Shown: in pieces, positions 10,740 through 22,235 of the stretch
Layout: every line of letters begins with the position of its first letter
Position numbering within the stretch: the stretch's first letter is position 1
From: Gnetum montanum
Lineage: Eukaryota; Streptophyta; Gnetopsida; Gnetales; Gnetaceae
DNA length: 34,051 nt
Reading direction: 5' to 3'
Assembly: GCA_015680685.1 (NCBI GenBank)
Contig: MNCI01034983.1
Location: forward strand, 23,059-57,109
Position numbers and translations under genes: made by a program
The notes under the pieces: generated by a model
Database searches by the model: none
What the model saw: the letters and a program-made list of their open reading frames with translations, nothing else
Told to the model about the DNA's origin: nothing

Positions 10740-10808
10740 TGTTGAAACTCTAAAATAATTATAATATAGGTACACCCCATGATATATAGTTTAATTACAA
10801 CTTTATAA
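10740..10808 (-). mobile_element. SINE fragment C (3' body), split by the LINE
   Basis: Matches the body of SINE copy A (10574-10642) position by position, sharing AATATAGGTA and ACTTTATAA. It lacks the tRNA-like head. The head is found at 16116-16216 on the far side of the LINE, so the two pieces are best read as one SINE split by the LINE insertion. Confidence 0.65.
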
Positions 10809-11149
10809 GGGGAGGTATTGGACTTAGAAAAAGGAATAATGTTATTAAAAAAATTTAGAGTACATTAGAACATCAAAGAGATAATCTAAAGAAAAAGCCC
10901 ACTAGTTTTGGGGATGCCTTTTAGGTTTTCATCGTTACAACCAATCTTGAAAAACCTCATTTTTGGGGTAGGAAAGAATCAGGTCTTGCCCTTATTTAGA
11001 AGGGTCTTTACAAGTTTTCACTTCTTATGAAAGGGTTTCATGTAAAGAGAAGAAGAAAACTCTTTTTAAAGACAAAAGAATACATCACTCAGAGATAAAG
11101 AACAAATGGCAACAAAAGTTGAAAGATTTCCATCATTGAGCCTCCAAAA

Positions 11150-12500
11150 TAAAAAAGAAATTAATACTGTAGAAAACAAATTAATTATTCAGCTTTTACT
11201 AGGAGCTTTTTTGCTTGAAGTTGTAGATGAAAAAGAAACATCTTTGAGAATTTGACATTTGACACTTGAAGAGAGATCATAGTTATGCTCTTGCTACTAG
11301 AAAATAATTGCACATTGAAGCTTCTAAATAGAGTAGAGAGGAAGTGATCAATGATAATTTTAAATGCAAAGAAATGAACTAGACAAAGTGGGCTGATCAC
11401 CAAGAATGACTTCATTAATGCTTGGTTGAAAGTGTTTATAAATTTTGGATATCTATTTCCAAGCATGTTGAGAAATAGGATACTAAAAAGAACATGAAAC
11501 AATGAATCTTCAATTTTATAAATAGGACATTTGGGAGAAAAATTTCCAATATTTTAAAGATGAGTGCTAATAGGAAGACCTTGATGAATAAGACATCATT
11601 AAAATATATGAATTTTAGGAAATGTAGAAGCTTTTCAAATATCTTTTATTTTCCTCATCCAAAAGTGCGATGATAATTACATTTTCCAGGCCTCACTGTA
11701 TTTGTTATGAATAAAATCATTCTTTGTAATAATCTCATAAATAACTTTTGAATTAAAGAAAAAACATATTTTCCATTCTTCCAAAAAATATCTAGAAAAC
11801 CATGACATAAATTGTTGTCATATTTAAATAAATTCTCAAGATTAGAAATTAATTTTTTAAAATTATTTTTCCTTTTTTTATTCAAATCATAGAGGCAAGA
11901 ATCTTCATTCCAAGTAATCCATTTATCATGCATACGTAGATAAGAAATTGCAATGATATCAAATCTACTCTATGTGATACATAATTTAGATGCACTATTA
12001 GCCCAAGCTCCTTCATTAAAAGGAAGCCACCATGTGCTAATTTACTTAAGCATATCTTCTAAAACTATAATATGATTGGAATTCCAATATTTACTAAGAT
12101 TGTACCATATTTTCAAACTTTATTTAAGAATTGAAGAACCATGAATAGAAATGGCATGAGGAAAAAGAAGACAGTGAAAGAAGTTATTAGAAAACCAACT
12201 ATTATCATTCTTAGGTTTTCCTTGCATAAGTCTATTTCTTAAATGGAGCATCCAAACATCATCTTCATTAAAGCACTTTGCAATTCATTTTTTTGTAAGA
12301 GAAATACCCTAATTATAATAATTAATGAGGTCAAGTCCTCCATGTTTCTTACTACTAGTGCAAATATCCCAAACAACTCTAAAAAAACCTTTTTTATGTC
12401 ACTTAGTAGACCAAAGAAACCAATAGATAATATGAATAGCTTTGTCATAAGAAGTTGTTGAAGGAGTCCATGAGATGATTGAAGCATTTTCTTAATAACT
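11150..12500 (-). pseudogene. LINE ORF2 C-terminal part with zf-RVT-like region
   Basis: The minus-strand frames give FLWSTK...VVWDICTSSKKHGGLDL near 12430-12330. This is the conserved post-RT L1 block (FLW..., WE..C.PK..GGLG). Further down, near 11620-11470, are HQGLPISTHL, a CPIYK segment and PISQHAW, which resemble the zf-RVT zinc-binding domain (LP.R..L, C..C, C..A...W). It is broken by frame changes and stops throughout. Confidence 0.65.
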
Positions 12501-12639
12501 AAAACTTTGATAACAAGGGTGGGTTTTTTTTCTTTTTATTTATCAAGTTTATTTTTTATTTTATCAACATAATTCCACAAAATAGTAAGATTAGGCTCAA
12601 AAGAAAAAAAGTATTCTTAAAATTTTAAAGACAAAATCT

Positions 12640-13500
12640 TTTCCAAAATTTTCCAAGACTTGATGGTAATTCACTCATCAATATTTCCATTACAATAAAC
12701 AACAAATTTTTGCCAATTAAATCAAGAGCCAGATAACATGCAGTAATCCTCTAATCTAGTTAAAAAATATTGATATGTTGCAAAGAATTGTTGATCCTAA
12801 AAAAAGAATCATATGAAAAGTGCATGTTAAGCAATTGCGTACCTTGATCATCAATTGAAATTTCCTAATGAAATTCCTATATAGATCATAATGTAGGTTA
12901 TGTGAAAGAAAATCTATAGTAGTAATAAAAAGATAGGGAGCTAGAGGAAAACCTTAAAGAATTTACCATTGAAGAGATAAGAAGAACCTTAATCCAAAAT
13001 TAGTAGAAACTTGAATATTAGCATTAGTGAGTAAGGTACGGATAAGTTGAATAAAATAATCACCAAATGCTAGTTTAGAGAGACAAAAAATAATGAATTT
13101 TAATTCAATCCTATTATAAACTTTGGTATAATCTAACTTAACAAAAACAATATCTTAGTTCCTGCCAAGCTACAATAACATAGTATAGTTCCTGCCAAGC
13201 TACAATAACATTATTTAAGATATGTCTATTAATAACAAAACCAAACTGCTTAGGTCTAATGATATCTTCAATAATCTTGTGAATTCAACAAGCCTTGCAT
13301 TTAGCTAAAATATTATAAGTATTGTTAAGAAGAGTAATAAACCTCTAATTACTTATATGTTGAAGATCTCCATTTTTAGGAAAAAGACAAATCACACCTT
13401 TCTTAATATTTTTACCAAGAAAAACATTTTAATGACTTCTTAGAAAACATAAAAGTGATCATGTCCAATGATGTCCTAATGCTTCTTAAAAAATTCAATA
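12640..13500 (-). pseudogene. LINE reverse transcriptase remnant
   Basis: Minus-strand segments RFITLLNNTYNILAKCKA, IIRPKQFGFVINRHILNN and KLDYTKVYNRIE correspond to the L1 RT words for the fingers (P..LLNT.YKI.AK), the palm entry (Q.GF...R.I.DN) and the LD..KAYD motif. Near 12800-12830 the FADD/YADD active site is decayed to a S-Y-D-S-type sequence, followed by an LEDYCMLSG segment equivalent to the usual EEISGL. A 30-bp in-frame tandem duplication (13157-13210) repeats the VIVAWQEL part. Confidence 0.7.
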
Positions 13501-14099
13501 AGAAAATCATCAAAACATGGAGCTTTGCCATATGCTAAACTAAAGGCCATTGCTTTGATTCCTTTGGCTATAATTTTTGCTTCAAGAATACTTTAATATG
13601 AATTTGTTATAAGATGAAGAATATGCATACTAGAGGCTTAGAATAATTACTTACTTAAGCATTCAAAAGAAAAAATAGAAGAAAAATGATTTGCTAAAAA
13701 ATTGTTAATAGTATAAGGATCTTTAGTGATGGAGTCATTTATATAAAGTGATTCTAGTTTAGATACTTAACCCTTTTCTTTTAGAGATTTAAAAAATTCC
13801 TTGCAAGGTTCATCTTCAATTTTTAGCCAACCCATGGAACTTTTAGTAAGAGCACTTTTAGCTTCAAAAATATTCCAACATTATTTAGCATAATGAGCTT
13901 TAGCTAAGGATTTTTGAGTTTTAAAATCAAATAGATTCTTGTCTAAAAGAATTTTTCTTTGCTTTATAGATTCTACAAGAGCTTCTTCAACTTGACACTT
14001 ACACTTAGCAAATTACTTTCCAAACCATCTAACATAATTTCGAACTTTACAAGTAGTTCATTACCACCATTCAATCCAACCAATATCACTAGCAATGTT

Positions 14100-14877
14100 T
14101 TTTTCTATATTCCATAAAGAATTCAAAATATTTTTTCAGTTGGATCATATGAACATATTAGCATTCATATGAAAATGATATGAGAAAATAACATTTGTAT
14201 ACACTACTACTTTTTCTTGTAGTCTTTCAAAAGGAAACATTAGAGATGTAAAATCTATCAAGTTGACAATAAATTCTCTCATTTCCTTGATGATAATTAC
14301 ACCAAGTATAATACTTATCATTCAAATTAGATAAGAATAAAAACTAACATCAAAAAGAAAATTTTTTCTTTGAAATTGCATCAATCTTCATTTTTTTAAG
14401 TAGATATATTAGGAGGAAGGCCACCAAGTTTGTCTAAATGAATTTTAACCATATTAAAATCACTTTCAATAATCCAAAGAACTCTAGGCAAAGATAGAAG
14501 ATATTTCCAAATCGCTAATTGATCTTTTGAATTATTAGGAGCATAAATATTACAACTTATAAAGTCACCTTTTTCACTATGACCAGTAATCTAAATAACT
14601 CTTCCAAAGTTGTCAAAACTAGAATTCAAAAATTTTTTAGTTCAATTTTATTAACAAGAATAGAAACACCTTCTTTTTTAAATATATGAGAAATAGAAAA
14701 ACCAATGCAATTTTTTAAAATGCATTTACTAACAAAACTAATATCTTGAGCTATAATCTTAATTTCTTTGAGGAAAAGAAAATTTGAAGATAAATTATGG
14801 TTTGAAAGATACTCCTTGGCAATCACTGCTTAGGACTTATTAGAAAGGCGTGGAACATTTCATGATAGAATTAACAT
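14100..14877 (-). pseudogene. LINE apurinic/apyrimidinic-type endonuclease remnant
   Basis: It opens with M-L-I-L-S-stop-N-V (L1 endonucleases begin with an LSWNVRG-type word; the Trp codon is now TGA). After a central segment GVSILVNK comes ISCNIYAPNNSKDQLAIW, then W-I-I-E-S-D-F-N-M-V. The last retains the catalytic Asp and Asn of the GDFN motif, with Gly replaced by Ser. A YYTWCNYHQGNERIYCQLD segment near the end matches the T.SN.....S.LDR block. Stops and frameshifts break it at several points. Confidence 0.7.
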
Positions 14878-15079
14878 TGAGATGTGGGGAAGAGGCCCTC
14901 AACCTTGATTTTTTAAGCTTAAAATTTGTCTCATAATCAATGTCACTAATAAGTGAAAAAGCATTATCTGATAAAAGAATATTTAGAATAGTAGTAGAAG
15001 TAGAAAGAGAATGAGATAGATTTGGGGTTTGTAAATTGAAAATAGACTTTGTAGACCTCTTCTTTTTATGTTGCACTGA

Positions 15080-15973
15080 GTGAAATCCATCTACATTAGT
15101 ATTTTCATTGCTAGTCCTTGCTAAAAATTTCTTTTTTTTTATAAAGAGGAATTCTCTTTAGATATCAAGAGTTTACTAGCATCTTTAGAATTAAAAGGAT
15201 CAGTAAATGGTTGTGATTTTGTTGAAGAAGATTTCATTTGTGTTTGCCGAAAACTACCATTATTTTCCTTTTCTAAAAATTGTTATTTCTTTTCCTCATG
15301 AACCACTTGTTTATTGAGAATAGGAAAAATTCTAATAACATGGCCTTGACAACAATAAATTCAACATCCTCATAAATTATAATATGTAATTTTTTCAAAA
15401 AATACTGAGTACCAGCCTTAAGTTTTAATTTTATCTTCTACTGCCATAAATTAATCTCTACAAAATAATGTATGCATTGCACATCATCTAGTAATGTTTT
15501 TGACTTAGGCTTTAAAATTATATTAATGTTGCCAATAATTGCACTTTCAACACTTTGAAGAATAAGAGGAAGATTTTCTAATTCAATTTAGCAATGAATT
15601 TTAGAATAATCAAAAGAATATGGATCAAAATCCACTTTCCATTCCCAAGTAACAAAAGTATCACAATGATCCATATAACTTTTAAGACCTAATGATTTCT
15701 CAACCATTTCATAATTTTTACCAATTTGACAAGGAAAAAGGATTTCGAAAAGTAGAGGGTATTCAAAACATTAATTTTATAGTGTTGAAGGATAGCCCAA
15801 ATCATTGGTGTAAAATCCTTATTCAGGCAAACAAATCCAATAATGTATAGAAATATGTATTGTGAAGTAATATCTTTTAACAGGGATTCATATAAATCAT
15901 TAGGTAAAATAAAATTGAAAGCTTCAGAATTCTTCATAATCTCTACAATCTAAGAGACATTAGTATTTTCCAT
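15080..15973 (-). pseudogene. LINE ORF1-like region
   Basis: The ATG at 15973 opens M-E-N-T-N-V-S followed by a stop. The frame continues with SKSFFLVKLVKIMKWLRNH and, in another frame, HCWIELENLPL. The latter resembles the W.....LP. word of DUF4283-type ORF1 proteins of plant L1 elements. Its place directly upstream of the endonuclease supports the call. The identity of the domain is moderate only, and the region is heavily broken. Confidence 0.5.
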
Positions 15974-16115
15974 CTTTATATGATTCCTTGCCAAAAAAAT
16001 TTTGCTACAAGAACTCCCCCAAAAACCCTTGAGATAGACAAACCACTAAGAAAATTTGCCATCAATTTTGCAAATATACTTTAATGGAATAGGATCTTTT
16101 AATATCTTTGATTAG

Positions 16116-16216
16116 ATTAAAACTTTATAACCTAACATTGCCCAATAAAATCAAACCCATGACTTAGAGCTTTAAATTAAGAGCCTTACGACTAGGCTAA
16201 CATCTCATTATTTGCT
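16116..16216 (-). mobile_element. SINE fragment B (tRNA-like head), split by the LINE
   Basis: The minus strand carries AAATAATGAGATGTTAGCC, an A-box-like TAGCCTAGTCG (complement at 16189-16199) and a B-box-like GGGTTTGATTT (complement at 16148-16158). It matches copy A at 10630-10735. Similarity ends at 16116, where the LINE starts; the missing body is at 10740-10808. Confidence 0.7.
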
Positions 16217-16219
16217 ATT

Positions 16220-17557
16220 GTTTACTTTCCTACATAATACCCACCATAGACACTGAGTTGTGCATGAGCCAACTATTAGAAACTCAAGAAGAACCAACAA
16301 CATAATGAACTATAAATAAATGAATAAACTAGCAATCACACATCAAAATCCATTTTGATAAGAAAAATAGATAAAAAAGTGACTCCAAGCCCTTGCCAAA
16401 CCATGGAAATGCAATTGTATATATCTTCATCACAATAAATACATGTAGTTAATTGCATAACAAATAAGCTATTTCAAAATCTATTTGATGATATTTCATA
16501 GTTTTGATATATTTTAGACATTCCAAAACTCTTTTACATCTCGACAAAGTTATCTTTAAGATCTTTAATAATTACTAATATTTAGCAATTCATAATTTGT
16601 CTTTTTCTAAGTGATGAAGCATCAAAGTGTTGCATCGACATAGCATTTGTTGCGTTTATGGGGCCTTGTCGATGTAGCTACATAATAAAGTCAATAAATA
16701 TGCATGCTCTTACCGTGTATTAGCATTCTTTGGTCAATAGAGTAGTCGAACTCTTGTAGTTTTATTTTGTAGTCTTAGAGAATAATCAGTGATTGCCCAT
16801 AGTGTGGATCTGAGATAGTTGTATGGTGTCTTATTCCAGTGGCAATGTACTTGGACACATTCCATGGATGGTAATAATATCGAGATTGATTCTAATTCAT
16901 TGTAGCACTTTGACTTAGATTAAACTTACTTTTAATGCAATTTATATTCCATGTACTTAGTTAATATTTATGTTTCCATGCATGTTAATAAATTGGTGGA
17001 ATGAGGGCGATCGGTTTTGAGTGTAAAGATGTATTTGCTTGGTAATCCTAGTATCGTTATTGCTTGGTTCACCCTGTAGCATAGCGCTTGGTAATCCTAG
17101 TAGTGGATACATGGGTTTAGGACTTGCACAGTGAGCTGGGAATGAACACTCATAGCCCGTAGGCTAGTTTAGACTTTATCTTTATGTTGTTAATTAGATT
17201 AAATAATTGATTTCTCTATTATCGTTAGGAGTAGCATAAGGATGAAATAACATCAAAAATCATATGCTTCACTTTGGACTAAACCATATGTGACAAAGCT
17301 ACCACTAGTCCAAGTGGGAAGACAATGAACTATGATCAATGCTTAATGATCTAAATGCACAACTAGTCCCATCCACGAAATTCGACTGAATTCTGTGTGA
17401 ACACTTGTGATTCATATGGTTGGGTGTAGGGGGTACCTCACCACTCATCCTTGGTGCTAGTTATCTAGATTAGTTATATCATACACGATTGCTATAAATG
17501 CATTAACAATTTATATTTTAGAGAATATTAAATCACACACATCATTAACTAATAATA
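16220..17557. other. Unassigned, possible LTR/leader of the downstream gypsy gag
   Basis: There is no coding similarity. GCTTGGTAATCCTAGT occurs twice, near 17038 and 17087. Because a gypsy gag starts at 17558, this stretch may contain its LTR and untranslated leader, but I find no second LTR copy and no clear primer-binding site. Confidence 0.35.
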
Positions 17558-19380
17558 ATGTCTCTTTCACAAGGAAGTGATAATGCATCGTATGAAGAGA
17601 ACATTCATTAGAGAACTAATGAGATATATATTGAAGAAAATTGGAGTGACCAACTTCATGCAGGGGTTTCATATGTTCCTAACCACCTTGATTACACTCA
17701 AGGACTACATTCACCTAAGGCAAACAATCCTAGAGGAGATGAAGTAATTCCTAGATCAAGGGAGGCCTCAAGGCCTAGGACATCCTTAAAACCTAAAAAA
17801 GATAAATCAAGAGATCATGAGAAATACTATAGAAGCCATGGAAACTCTCCTAGTTCCTCATCTTTCTCTTCCTCTTCAACGTCTAGTTTTGATGAAGATG
17901 AATGTAGGTATAAAGATCGAGCTCCACTATGGGGTCAAAATAAGGATAGGAATCAAACCCAAGGGCAAAATCAAAGACATCAAAATGAACATAGACAAAA
18001 TTGTCACAATCAAACAAATAGAAATATAAATTTTTATGATGACATGCTTGATGATAGCGAACCCTTGTTGGCCATTAAGAGCATGATGTAGATCATAGAG
18101 GTAGTTAAAATACTCCACAAGCATCACAAGGAAAGTCACATCAAAATGCTTGATATGAATAACATTCCTAAATTTGTAGGAGGCTATAATTTTGATCCAC
18201 AAAATCATTTGCAAGCCTTCCATGATGCCTACATTTTATAGAACATTGAAAGTGGATGGCAAAAGATTAAGCTATTTCCTAGGACACTAATAGAAAAACC
18301 AAAGTGTGGTATAGATCGTTGATACCAAATTTAATTTATCAGTGGTCCACAATGCTAGAACTCTTCAATGAGAAATATCAAACCTATGTGAGGGTGTTCA
18401 ACCTAAGGAAATGAATCCAAGGATGGAAATAAGAACAACATGAACCCTTGGATATGGCCCTAGATAGATATTGTTCTCTACTAAATAAATGTCCAGGCCA
18501 TGATTTCTCTCAAGAATAGAAAATTTTCCACATCATAGATGGGCTTCATAGATGTATGCTCAAGGTCAATTATATGAACTAGGAATCCATCATCTCCAAA
18601 AGCTAATCAAGCATGTCGCAAAAGAAGAAGGAGAGCTATGTGAACGAGAGAATGTTAAGAAATATCAATGGGATCCAACTCTTCAAAAGAGGAGGGTCCA
18701 TATCTATGATGAGAAAAAAGTGGTAGCTCTTGATGAGATGAGTTTATAATGAACCTTGCCAATACAAATTCTATCGATGAGTTTGAAGCAAAGCTAGATA
18801 ACATGTCGAAATGGATAAATGAAAAAGTTACAACTTGTGTAGAAATCATAAAGGAAAGAGTAACACAAAAAAAAATCAAGTGCCCACAGAAAAAGAAGGA
18901 AAAGAAACCAAGAAAAAGGTAAGAGAACTAATTGGCAGAAAGGAAAAATGGCTGTAGAAGAAGAGGCTATAGACTCAACCACCAAAGAAGATGATGGATG
19001 TAACATCTGCATCTATGACCATTCGAAGGGCTATTGCCTAGTCATTTTACATCTACATGAGTATTGGGCTTTTACATCGAATCCCAAGTTTGTACAAAAG
19101 CAAATGCCTAGGAAATTACCTTTCTCACAAGGTAATTTTAGACAGTCCTACAACCAATCATACTATGGTAGTCATACTTGTTACTAGCCTCAACACTATC
19201 ATCAATTGTAGTGGCAAAACCCACACTTGTGGGGGAGGCCATTATTAAACCAATACTACCGTTACTACTAGCTAAACCTGTATGGATATTATGTTCAACA
19301 ACTTGTTTCCCCAACTAATTCTACTTTCTCTTCTTAAAATTGTTACTACTGCTCTCCTGAATATCATTGTTGCAACTGAA
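17558..19380 (+). pseudogene. Ty3/gypsy gag remnant
   Basis: The ATG at 17558 opens a single frame to about 18300, broken only by stops. It contains a Ser-rich stretch (about 17850-17890), an Asn/Gln/His-rich stretch (17935-18025) and then NNIPKFVGGYNFDPQNHLQAF. This matches the start of the retrotransposon gag domain (IP.F.G....DP..HL..F). After a frameshift near 18300 the gag domain continues with MLELFNEKYQ, ALDRYCSLLNKCPGHD and FHIIDGLHR (typical F..KF / E....F..L...CP.H / F..GL). The tail, after about 18900, is Gln/Tyr-rich. No protease or polymerase follows before the gap at 19838. Confidence 0.7.
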
Positions 19381-19837
19381 AACGTTGGTGGTTGGAACAT
19401 CGAGATCTTATTGAGTGAAACAGTTTAACCCTGGATCTGTGCGAAGGCCATGCTGGAGAAAATGGATTCAGGGTGCCTTGAATGGTCTTGTCGATCAAAC
19501 AAGGACTTAATAGGTGTGACTTAACCTTTCGCAGACGTTTACTTCAGAAACGATGCTCGTAATGTAATATGATGATTATTAAATGTAACGGGATGAAAAT
19601 GATGCAAAATACGATGATAATAAATAGAAACATAAAGAAAACTGCAGTGAGAGAATGCATCGCCTCAAGATCATGACTTTACTTTGTTGAGATGGACATA
19701 ATCGATTGTGCAACACTAGGAGGCACAGAAATCTCAGAGGTAACCAAAATGCTCAAAACATGCCAACTATGCTCTTGAGTATGAACTTAAAAGCCAACTA
19801 CGCCAAAAGCCAATCTGGAAAGCCAACTATGCAAAAA
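19381..19837. other. Unassigned, ends in GCCAACTA-type repeats at the gap
   Basis: No coding similarity. Near the gap a GCCAACTA[TC]GC word recurs at about 19759, 19794 and 19822, suggesting a short tandem repeat that runs into the unassembled stretch. Confidence 0.4.
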
Positions 19838-20161
19838 NNNNNNNNNNNNNNNNNNNNNNNNNNNNNNNNNNNNNNNNNNNNNNNNNNNNNNNNNNNNNNN
19901 NNNNNNNNNNNNNNNNNNNNNNNNNNNNNNNNNNNNNNNNNNNNNNNNNNNNNNNNNNNNNNNNNNNNNNNNNNNNNNNNNNNNNNNNNNNNNNNNNNNN
20001 NNNNNNNNNNNNNNNNNNNNNNNNNNNNNNNNNNNNNNNNNNNNNNNNNNNNNNNNNNNNNNNNNNNNNNNNNNNNNNNNNNNNNNNNNNNNNNNNNNNN
20101 NNNNNNNNNNNNNNNNNNNNNNNNNNNNNNNNNNNNNNNNNNNNNNNNNNNNNNNNNNNNN
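19838..20161. other. Assembly gap, 324 N
   Basis: Run of unknown bases. Anything spanning it, including any apparent open frame, is an artefact. Confidence 1.
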
Positions 20162-20225
20162 CATTTGCTAGAAGCCTTGGCACATGTCGGGTTAATCTTT
20201 GGAGAATTTTATTGATTTGCATCTT

Positions 20226-20257
20226 TGCTACGCTATGCTACACTACATAGCATAGCA
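20226..20257. repeat. TGCTACGCTA-family hairpin 1
   Basis: Arms 20226-20237 and 20246-20257 are 12-base inverted copies with one mismatch around an 8-base loop. Confidence 0.7.
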
Positions 20258-20433
20258 GCCAATGTAACATGCATTTCTATCAAAATTTTGGGGTTTCACC
20301 AGAAAAATTTGCTTGTGGTTCAAAGGCTAAATAAGACAAGGTAGTTTTGGAAGCCAAAATGCTATTAGATGTAGTCCTTTTGCCGAAATGGCTTGGTAGA
20401 GGAGTCTTTGCATGTTTCGCCCTTGCTACACTA

Positions 20434-20455
20434 TGCTACGCTATGTAGCGTAGCA
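20434..20455. repeat. TGCTACGCTA-family perfect palindrome
   Basis: The arm TGCTACGCTA (20434-20443) is followed by TG and then its exact complement TAGCGTAGCA (20446-20455). A further TGCTACACTA lies just upstream at about 20424. Confidence 0.8.
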
Positions 20456-20542
20456 CCCTGTGTTGGCTGAATTCTAACTTTGCCTTGCACGAACATCTTG
20501 CCAAAGCTTGTATTTGGATGCTTGATTGATTTTTCGAAGGCT

Positions 20543-20574
20543 TGCTACGCTGCGCAACGTAGCGTAGCGTAGCA
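20543..20574. repeat. TGCTACGCTA-family hairpin 3
   Basis: TGCTACGCTGCG at 20543 faces AGCGTAGCGTAGCA ending at 20574; about 9-10 bases can pair. The same word family occurs in the introns of the plus-strand gene at 26645-31475. Confidence 0.7.
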
Positions 20575-20580
20575 GACTTC

Positions 20581-22235
20581 TCTACTAGAAAACTTGCTGA
20601 ACTATTTTTTCCATCCTAAACATTGTTGAAAACTCTAGGCATGGTCTCTAGGTAGACTATTAGCCAGGCCAACTATCCAGTTGGGCAAGTTGGTGAGCCC
20701 GGCAAGCTTGCCAATCCTGAAAGTAGAAAACTTGCCAAACTGCATAGTCTATCTTCGGTGTCTACGCTTTATTGCCCAATGATCATGATGCTACACTTGT
20801 CGAAGCCCTTGCCTAAATTCCCAAACCTCATCGAAACATGAAGTTCTTGAAATTTTATGGTGTTTCACTAGCTTCTCTTTGTCGACATCTGGAGGATGGT
20901 CCCGAGAGACACCAACAAAGAATACGAAAAACCATGAAAGACAACACGCTAACATCACTCTTCTGTAATTTTCCGCTTAGCTATGCTTGAGAGTACCAGG
21001 ATAGTCATGTAGGAAAAGGGGAAAGGGTGGATCTGTAGGGATAGTATCAGGAAGGGAAAGATGTAGCATAGTGTGGTCCCTCATCGAAGTGCTTGTGAGG
21101 GAGTCCATATGCATGGGCATCTTTCTTTTGGAAGCTTTTGACCTCTCGTCAGAATGCTTAGAGATGGTCATTGCAAAATAGCTTATGTACTATTTGTTTT
21201 GGGCACGTTTTTTTGAGCTTTTACTCTTTTACGCTTTTCTTTTGATGTTTTGCCATGTTCATTTGCAAACAACCATGTTGCAGGATAGGTGTTTCCTCCC
21301 CAGGATGAGCTGTGTTACATCCGCGTGGGGCTTTGACCTGCCCACAGATGCTTCCCATGTAGCGATCTGCATTACGTGCATCATGGACTTTGTGGTTGAG
21401 CATATGGAAAGGCTTTATAGGCATCGGAAAAATTTGTAAAAAGAGGTGTGAGAAGGAGAATTGTGGGTGTAAGAAATGAGGTAAAGGAGGTTAAGGGGGA
21501 GGATAGGATGTGCACTCCCAAGTAGCCAAGCTAGTCAGTATGATCACCTTGGAATGATGTAGTGTCTTGCCACCTTGGCGAAATGCACCTTTGAACGACG
21601 CCCCTTCTGCATGTACCCTACAAGCACAATAGAGAGGAAACTAGAAGAAAAAACCATCAAGCAAAATGAAGGCAAAGGTCTTGCTTGCTTTGGATGCTGC
21701 TGGAGCAATGGATGTTGTTGCCGAGGCATGTGACATCCAAGCTATAAAGGCCAGCAGTGGTTCTGGTAGCATCAGCATGGAGGGGTTGGCACCGAGGAGG
21801 CTAGGAGTTGCAGTGATGCGAGTGTTCAAGAATCCCCACTCAAGGCAAACATCATGCAGTTCAGCTGTAAGGTGACAAGCCTAATAGGTAAACATCTTTT
21901 GAGCCTGAATAAGAGCAGGGGTTGGAGGGTAGCAACGTTGTGGCTAGGCCAAAATAGTGCTAGGACTCCAGCAACAGGCGCTGACCACAAGAGCTACTGT
22001 CGGGTTGACTTGCTGTGGTAGCAGTAGCTCCAGAAGGTCAGCAAGATGTTAGACGACATTTCTGGAGGATCAGCAAGATGCTAGGGGTAGTGGTGTTGCA
22101 TATATTATAGAGAGTGTTTTCTTGGCATCGTGAACTACATTTTAAAACTACAATGTCCCACCCCGTGTTGGCACTGTGCACGCTCACTTGCTTATAGGGT
22201 CATGGATGCATGCTGAGGATGTTATGCTGTGAACC
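20581..22235. other. Unresolved; expected site of the Tat-type 3' region and LTR
   Basis: This stretch is richer in GC than the left part of the window. On the minus strand it follows the end of pol, so the 3' untranslated region and LTR of that element should lie here. The partner LTR is outside the window, so I cannot define the boundary. A plus-strand open frame at 21284-21438, preceded by an acceptor-like TTGCAG, might be an exon, but I do not recognise its product. Confidence 0.3.

Larger units (their letters stand above)
10809..16115 (-). mobile_element. L1-type LINE, degenerate, full-length order
   Basis: On the minus strand, in order from 16115 downwards, are a 5' leader, an ORF1-like region (ATG at 15973), an endonuclease (from 14877), a reverse transcriptase (about 13480-12640), and a C-terminal zf-RVT-like region (about 12490-11150). 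A 3' region of about 340 bp follows. This is the plant L1 order. The element is flanked by ATTAMAACTTTATAA (10794-10808 and 16116-16130; one mismatch), a plausible 15-bp target duplication within a SINE. No poly(A) (poly(T) on the plus strand) is visible at the 3' end near 10809, which weakens the boundary call there. Many stops and frameshifts show that it is dead. Confidence 0.8.

Noticed and set aside
19706-20222. Long open frames on both strands across 19706-20222
   Set aside because: They consist mainly of unknown residues across the N gap and are artefacts.
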